Assembly: GCA_003511845.1 (NCBI GenBank)
Contig: DOIV01000001.1
Span: 1-11,223 of the forward strand
Direction: 5' to 3'
Source of the DNA: Flavobacteriaceae bacterium
Lineage (GTDB): Bacteria > Bacteroidota > Bacteroidia > Flavobacteriales > Flavobacteriaceae
DNA: 11,223 nt
Part shown: piece by piece, positions 7,060 to 11,223 of the stretch
Layout: each line of letters begins with the position of its first letter
How positions within the stretch are numbered: position 1 is the stretch's first letter
Translations under genes and position numbers: made by a program
Notes under the pieces: generated by a model
The model's database searches: none
Seen by the model: the letters and a program-made list of their open reading frames with translations, nothing else
Told to the model about the DNA's origin: nothing

Positions 7060-8871
7060 ATGACACCAGATTACGTAGACATTGAAACCTTAAAGTTCAT
7101 ATTGTACAACGTACATCAAGTAGAAGGGTTATTAGAGGCAGAGCATTTTTCAGAATACGATAAAACTTCATTAGATCTTTTTTTAGATTCAATAAAAACT
7201 TTTTCTGATACGGCTTTACATCCTTATATTAAAGAAATGGATGAAAAACCTTCTTACTTTAAAGATGGTAACATACATATACATCCACAATTTAAAAGCA
7301 TCTTAAATACAGCAGGAGACTTAGGTATTGTTGGGGCTATATTTGATTTTGAAGATGGCGGAATGCAATTACCTTCAACCGTTTTTCAAGCGGCACATTT
7401 TATTATGAATGCGGCAAACAATCATGTGCCTGGTTATTTTGGTCTAACCTCTGGGTCTGCCAATTTGATTCTTTCATTTGGCAACCAAGAACTCAAAGAT
7501 ACTTACGTACCCAATATGTTAGATTTGACTTGGGGTGGCACTATGTGTTTAACAGAGCCTCAAGCAGGAAGCTCTCTTTCTGATGTAATGACATTGGCAA
7601 CACCAACGGATAATGATTATTACCAAATTAAAGGGCAGAAAATATTTATTTCAGCAGGCGACCACCAATTTTCTAATAATTTTGTGCATTTGGTTTTAGC
7701 TAGAATTAAAGGAGCTCCAGCTGGCACAAAAGGAGTGTCTTTATTTGTTGTTCCTAAAAATCGCCCTACAGGAAATGATAAATTCACTTATAATGATGCT
7801 GCCATTGCAGGAGAATTTGAAAAAATGGGTCAAAAAGGATATTGTACTACACATATCGTATTTGGCGATAATAACGATTGTAGAGGTTGGCTTCTTGGTG
7901 AACCAAATAAAGGCTTATCCTATATGTTTCAAATGATGAACGAAGCTCGTATTTCAACTGGACTTATGGGAGCATCTATAGCTTCAGCAGCTTATTATTC
8001 TTCATTGAGATATGCTAATGAACGTCCACAAGGTAGAAAATTAAATAGTTCAGGTCAGAAAAATGCTGAAGAAGAACAAACGCTAATTATCAATCATCCT
8101 GACATTAAAAGACTCTTATTTAGTCAAAAAGCTACAGTTGAAGGCTCAATGAGTTTGATTTTACAGACTGCTTACTATTTAGATAAAGAAATGACGAGTT
8201 CTTCAGAAGAAGAAAAGGAAAAGTATCATTTATTACTAGAAATATTAACTCCAATTGTCAAAACTTATCCTGCCGAACAAGGTATCCAATCCATCAGCAA
8301 TGCGGTTCAAATTTTAGGAGGTTATGGCTTCTGTTTTGATTTCATGCCTCAGCAATACTATAGAGATATCAGAATTATCGCCTTATATGAAGGTACAACA
8401 GGGATTCAATCTTTAGATCTTTTAGGTAGAAAAATTACCATGAAAAAAGGTAAAGCACTTGAATTATTGGCTATTGAGATTCAGGAAACTATTAAAAATG
8501 CTTCCAAATTTGACGATTTAAAACCTTTTGCGAATACACTCTTAGAAAATTTAAGTTTAGTACAAAAAGTAATAGGCACAATAATGCCGCATGCTATGAA
8601 AGGGAATTATGAACGTTTTCTTGCTGATGCAACTGTCTTTATGGATTTTATGGGTACAATTGTCATTGGATGGCAATGGTTAAAAACCGCAGCTGTAGCA
8701 AAGCAAACCTTAGCGGATGGTAACGGAAATCAACCGAGTGCATTTTATGAAAGCAAAATACACACCATGAAGTTTTTCTACACTTATGAAATATCAAAAA
8801 CCAAAGGATTAGCAAAAACGGTAATGAATAACGAAGAATTAACTATTACAACCTCTAAAGATTATTTTTAA
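7060..8871 (+). CDS. Large FadE/DmdC-like acyl-CoA dehydrogenase
   Basis: A cytoplasmic FAD enzyme of 603 residues that would introduce the alpha-beta double bond into acyl-CoA, the first oxidation of beta-oxidation. It belongs to the long acyl-CoA dehydrogenases (about 600 residues), which carry extra N- and C-terminal segments compared with the 380-residue mammalian-type enzymes. MCLTEPQAGSSLSDV at 162-176 is the FAD/substrate signature, KIFISAG at 194-200 belongs to the beta domain, and ILGGYGF at 418-424 precedes ALYEGTTGIQ at 441-450, in which E444 is the expected catalytic base. Residues after about 465 form the C-terminal helical extension. The ATG is 34 bp after miaA and 45 bp before an acyl-CoA synthetase, which supports a fatty-acid role. 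Chain-length preference cannot be read from the sequence; methylthiopropionyl-CoA dehydrogenases (DmdC) share this architecture. Confidence 0.93.
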   Translation: MTPDYVDIETLKFILYNVHQVEGLLEAEHFSEYDKTSLDLFLDSIKTFSDTALHPYIKEMDEKPSYFKDGNIHIHPQFKSILNTAGDLGIVGAIFDFEDGGMQLPSTVFQAAHFIMNAANNHVPGYFGLTSGSANLILSFGNQELKDTYVPNMLDLTWGGTMCLTEPQAGSSLSDVMTLATPTDNDYYQIKGQKIFISAGDHQFSNNFVHLVLARIKGAPAGTKGVSLFVVPKNRPTGNDKFTYNDAAIAGEFEKMGQKGYCTTHIVFGDNNDCRGWLLGEPNKGLSYMFQMMNEARISTGLMGASIASAAYYSSLRYANERPQGRKLNSSGQKNAEEEQTLIINHPDIKRLLFSQKATVEGSMSLILQTAYYLDKEMTSSSEEEKEKYHLLLEILTPIVKTYPAEQGIQSISNAVQILGGYGFCFDFMPQQYYRDIRIIALYEGTTGIQSLDLLGRKITMKKGKALELLAIEIQETIKNASKFDDLKPFANTLLENLSLVQKVIGTIMPHAMKGNYERFLADATVFMDFMGTIVIGWQWLKTAAVAKQTLADGNGNQPSAFYESKIHTMKFFYTYEISKTKGLAKTVMNNEELTITTSKDYF

Positions 8872-8916
8872 ACTAATTTCATTAACTTAGACAACAAAAT
8901 ACTCAAATACAACAAT

Positions 8917-10560
8917 ATGATAAAATTTGACTCTCCATTAGCAGCCTTCCTTCATTGGGAAAAGAAGACACCTGACAACATTTTCTTAAGACAACATATT
9001 GATGGCAAATTAAAAATATATACTTATAAAGAAAGTGGAGACCAAGCTAGACGTATTGCTACAGATATAAGCACCTATAATTTCCCACCGCAAAGTAAGA
9101 TTGCCTTATTGTCAAAAAACTGTGCACATTGGATGCTTGCTGACTTAGCCATCATGATGTCTGGTCATGTTTCCATTCCAATTTATCCAACATTAAAAGC
9201 AGAAACTATCAAATATGTTTTAGAGCATAGTGAGGCTAAAGCAATAATTCTAGGTAAGTTAGAAGATTATGAATCGCAAAAATCAGCTATAGTTGGTATT
9301 CCTAAAATTAGCGTTGCTATGTATGGAGTCAATGATGGAACTACTTGGGAAGACTTATTAAAACAAAATAACCCACTTCAAAGTCTACCAAAATTAGAAC
9401 CTAAAAATTTGATTACCATTATTTATACATCTGGTACAACTGGTAAGCCTAAAGGCGTGATGCATACAGTTGCTAGCTTCACCAATGCTTCAAACCAATT
9501 TTTAGAAAACTTAAAACTCCCTGAACATCCAAAATTTTTCTCTTATCTCCCACTCTCTCATATTGCCGAAAGAATTGGTATAGAAATGGGCGGCATTTAT
9601 AGAGGTGCATCAATTACATTTTCTGAGTCTTTACCAACATTTGCCAGTAATTTAGAAGCAACTCAACCTGATTTGTTTTTTGCAGTGCCTAGAATTTGGG
9701 CAAAATTTCAAGAAAAAATACTTCAAGGGATGCCTCAAAAAAAATTAAACCTTTTATTAGGGCTTCCAATAATAAATTCAATTGTAAAGAAAAAAATAAA
9801 AAAGAAATTAGGCTTAACTAAGGCTGCACTCATCTATTCTGGAGCAGCACCTATTGCTTCCAGTTTAATGAGATGGTATAAAAAATTAGACATCATTATA
9901 TTACAAGGTTATGGAATGACAGAAGATTGTATTCTATCGCATAGCAATACGCCAGAAGATAATAAAATAGGTACTGTTGGCAAAACAACCAATGGAGCCA
10001 AAGCAAAATTAGGACCAGATGGTGAAATTTGTATTTTGAATGATTGTTTAATGACAGGTTATTATAAAAACCCTGAAGCTACTGCTGAAGCTTTTGACAG
10101 CGAAGGTTATTTAAGAACTGGTGATATTGGTGAATTTGACTTTGATGGTTTTTTAACCATTACAGGGCGTGCTAAAGATCAATTCAAAACAGATAAAGGT
10201 AAATATATTGCCCCAGCACCTATTGAACTTGAATTGTCTAAAAATACAGATATAGAGCAGATTTGCTTGGTAGGTATGGGCATCCCTCAACCTATATTAT
10301 TAGTAGTATTGTCTGAAGAAGGTAAAAAGAAAAGTAAAGAAGCTGTTAGTGAATGTTTAATAAAAGCCATAAAAGATATCAATCCTTCTCTTGAAAAACA
10401 TGAGAAAATTGAAAAAGCAGTGATCATGAAAAATGATTGGACAGTTGAAAACGGATTAATGACTCCGACTTTAAAAATAAAAAGAAGTCAAGTAGAAAAA
10501 ATACACATGCCCATGTACAAAACATGGTTTGATGCAAAAGAGCGTGTAATATTTCTGTAA
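8917..10560 (+). CDS. Long-chain fatty acyl-CoA synthetase (AMP-forming)
   Basis: A 547-residue member of the adenylate-forming (ANL) superfamily that activates fatty acids to acyl-CoA through an acyl-AMP intermediate. Core motifs: P-loop YTSGTTGKPKG at 170-180, the LPLSHIAER block at 211-219, YSGAAPI at 307-313, YGMTED at 332-337, RTGD at 400-403 and GRAKDQFKTDKGKYIAP at 417-433. That last motif is the form seen in long-chain synthetases and differs from the medium-chain or acetate types. The C-terminal lysine region is MTPTLKIKR at 515-523. The protein is somewhat shorter than the usual 590-600 residues, but no motif is missing. Placed 45 bp after the acyl-CoA dehydrogenase, it would supply that enzyme's substrate. 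No terminator is evident in the 99 bp that follow. Confidence 0.94.
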   Translation: MIKFDSPLAAFLHWEKKTPDNIFLRQHIDGKLKIYTYKESGDQARRIATDISTYNFPPQSKIALLSKNCAHWMLADLAIMMSGHVSIPIYPTLKAETIKYVLEHSEAKAIILGKLEDYESQKSAIVGIPKISVAMYGVNDGTTWEDLLKQNNPLQSLPKLEPKNLITIIYTSGTTGKPKGVMHTVASFTNASNQFLENLKLPEHPKFFSYLPLSHIAERIGIEMGGIYRGASITFSESLPTFASNLEATQPDLFFAVPRIWAKFQEKILQGMPQKKLNLLLGLPIINSIVKKKIKKKLGLTKAALIYSGAAPIASSLMRWYKKLDIIILQGYGMTEDCILSHSNTPEDNKIGTVGKTTNGAKAKLGPDGEICILNDCLMTGYYKNPEATAEAFDSEGYLRTGDIGEFDFDGFLTITGRAKDQFKTDKGKYIAPAPIELELSKNTDIEQICLVGMGIPQPILLVVLSEEGKKKSKEAVSECLIKAIKDINPSLEKHEKIEKAVIMKNDWTVENGLMTPTLKIKRSQVEKIHMPMYKTWFDAKERVIFL

Positions 10561-10619
10561 TAAAAACTCTCAAGCATAAAAAACGACAATAATCAAGCTA
10601 TTAAAACAAACAGATGAAA

Positions 10620-10656
10620 GCCGTATTATGTATTTCGGATCACATATTTTTTATGG
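10620..10656. repeat. Candidate terminal end of the insertion sequence
   Basis: The transposase stop at 10660-10662 (minus strand) is followed within a few bases by this stretch, which reads TCCCCATAAAAAATATGTGA then TCCGAAATACATAATACGGC on the minus strand. In ISAon1-like elements the inverted repeat often begins shortly after the stop with a TCCCCAC-like word. The partner repeat lies outside the window, so neither the repeat nor a target-site duplication can be confirmed. Confidence 0.35.
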
Positions 10657-10659
10657 GGA

Positions 10660-11223
10660 TTAGACAAAAAGTTTATGTAATCTAAAAAGGAAAAATTCAG
10701 TATCAGACACACCTCTTAAATTTGCTCTAAAGAGTTTTATTTTAGCATTAAATGATTCTGCATTTGCGTTTGTATTTCTATTTATAAAGAAATTTAAAAT
10801 GTTTTCAAAATTTGCTTTTACAGTATTTGCTGTTGTATAAAAGGTTTCTAATTTTTGTTCAAAAGTATCTTCTATCCAGAGGTTAAATCGTTCTAATGCT
10901 TTTAATTGGTCTGTATTTTCATAAATAGATCTAAACTCTAAAGTGTGTTTATGTGCTTTTTCTAATTCTGGATATAATTTAAATAATAATTCTATTCTTA
11001 TTCTTTGATTTTCGGTTAGGTTATTAGGTTTCTTTGCTATGATATATCTACTTCTTGCTAATAATTGTTTAGGTGTATCTCCATTAGGTAAAACGATGGG
11101 TTTATATTTAATTCCCTTTTTTTTTGCTTGTTCTATTGCTTTGTTTTCTTTATCTAATTCTTCCCATCGCTGTTTGATTCTTATATGCTGTAAAGATTCC
11201 ATAGCTAATTTAACAACATGAAA
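10660..11223 (-). CDS. Partial ISAon1-like (ISL3-related) DDE transposase, C-terminal part
   Basis: The minus-strand frame is open right to the window edge: seven codons precede the Met at 11202 and read FHVVKLA, which fits the DRFHV...L stretch of this transposase family. The gene therefore starts outside the window and the Met at 11202 is internal. What is visible is about 187 residues: a Lys/Glu-rich helical insertion, then NANAESFNAKIK, where the Glu (codon at 10756-10758) is the expected third catalytic acid of the DDE triad, followed by RANLRGV and the terminal FFLFRLHKLF, typical of ISAon1/ISL3-like enzymes. The first two Asp residues must lie beyond the edge. No frameshift or internal stop is seen, so the element may be intact. 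It faces the acyl-CoA synthetase gene convergently. Confidence 0.85.
   Translation of the reverse strand, partial: FHVVKLAMESLQHIRIKQRWEELDKENKAIEQAKKKGIKYKPIVLPNGDTPKQLLARSRYIIAKKPNNLTENQRIRIELLFKLYPELEKAHKHTLEFRSIYENTDQLKALERFNLWIEDTFEQKLETFYTTANTVKANFENILNFFINRNTNANAESFNAKIKLFRANLRGVSDTEFFLFRLHKLFV

Noticed and set aside
8917..10560. DmdB-type methylthiopropionate-CoA ligase
   Set aside because: The motif at residues 417-433 is of the long-chain synthetase type and does not fit the medium-chain form expected for DmdB.
1..11223. CRISPR array, tRNA, rRNA or defence island
   Set aside because: No regularly spaced repeats, no cloverleaf-like stretch and no defence gene clusters are seen; the genes are typical housekeeping or metabolic families.

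Overview
The window looks like a chromosomal segment of a marine-type Bacteroidota, most likely Flavobacteriaceae. It is strongly AT-rich and has almost no Shine-Dalgarno sequences before its genes. Two promoters match the Bacteroidota -7 pattern TAnnTTTG. The proteins resemble flavobacterial families: an SPII lipoprotein peptidase, an exonuclease/GIY-YIG fusion and an ISAon1-like transposase. The genus cannot be named from the sequence alone.

Layout. (1) 73-2417: a small unrecognised membrane-anchored protein, then a FecCD-type permease and its ABC ATPase, together the inner-membrane part of an iron-siderophore/heme or cobalamin importer. The substrate-binding protein and outer-membrane receptor are not in the window. 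(2) 2418-2794: a 377-bp gene-free spacer with degenerate repeat-like GC-richer patches and a promoter at its right end. (3) 2795-5233: a secreted M28-family lipoprotein metallopeptidase, directly followed in the same frame by a DEDDh exonuclease fused to a UvrC/Cho-like GIY-YIG nuclease. (4) 5294-10560: a probable operon with its own promoter, holding a six-helix voltage-gated K+ channel with a C-terminal zinc ribbon, the overlapping tRNA modification gene miaA, a large FadE/DmdC-like acyl-CoA dehydrogenase and a long-chain acyl-CoA synthetase. (5) 10660 to the right edge, minus strand: the C-terminal part of an ISAon1-like DDE transposase that runs out of the window.

All genes except the transposase are on the plus strand and tightly packed. 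Two junctions have no gap at all (1622/1623 and 3871/3872), with an in-frame TAG directly before the next start codon. One pair overlaps by 8 bp (channel/miaA). Three genes start with TTG, and in each case no in-frame ATG is available. The acyl-CoA synthetase and dehydrogenase would carry out activation and the first oxidation step of fatty-acid beta-oxidation. The importer, peptidase, nuclease, channel and miaA look like ordinary core genes with no obvious shared pathway.

I do not see a clear new defence or mobile system. The most interesting protein is the exonuclease/GIY-YIG fusion, which has a cysteine quartet spaced almost exactly like the iron-sulfur site of UvrC.
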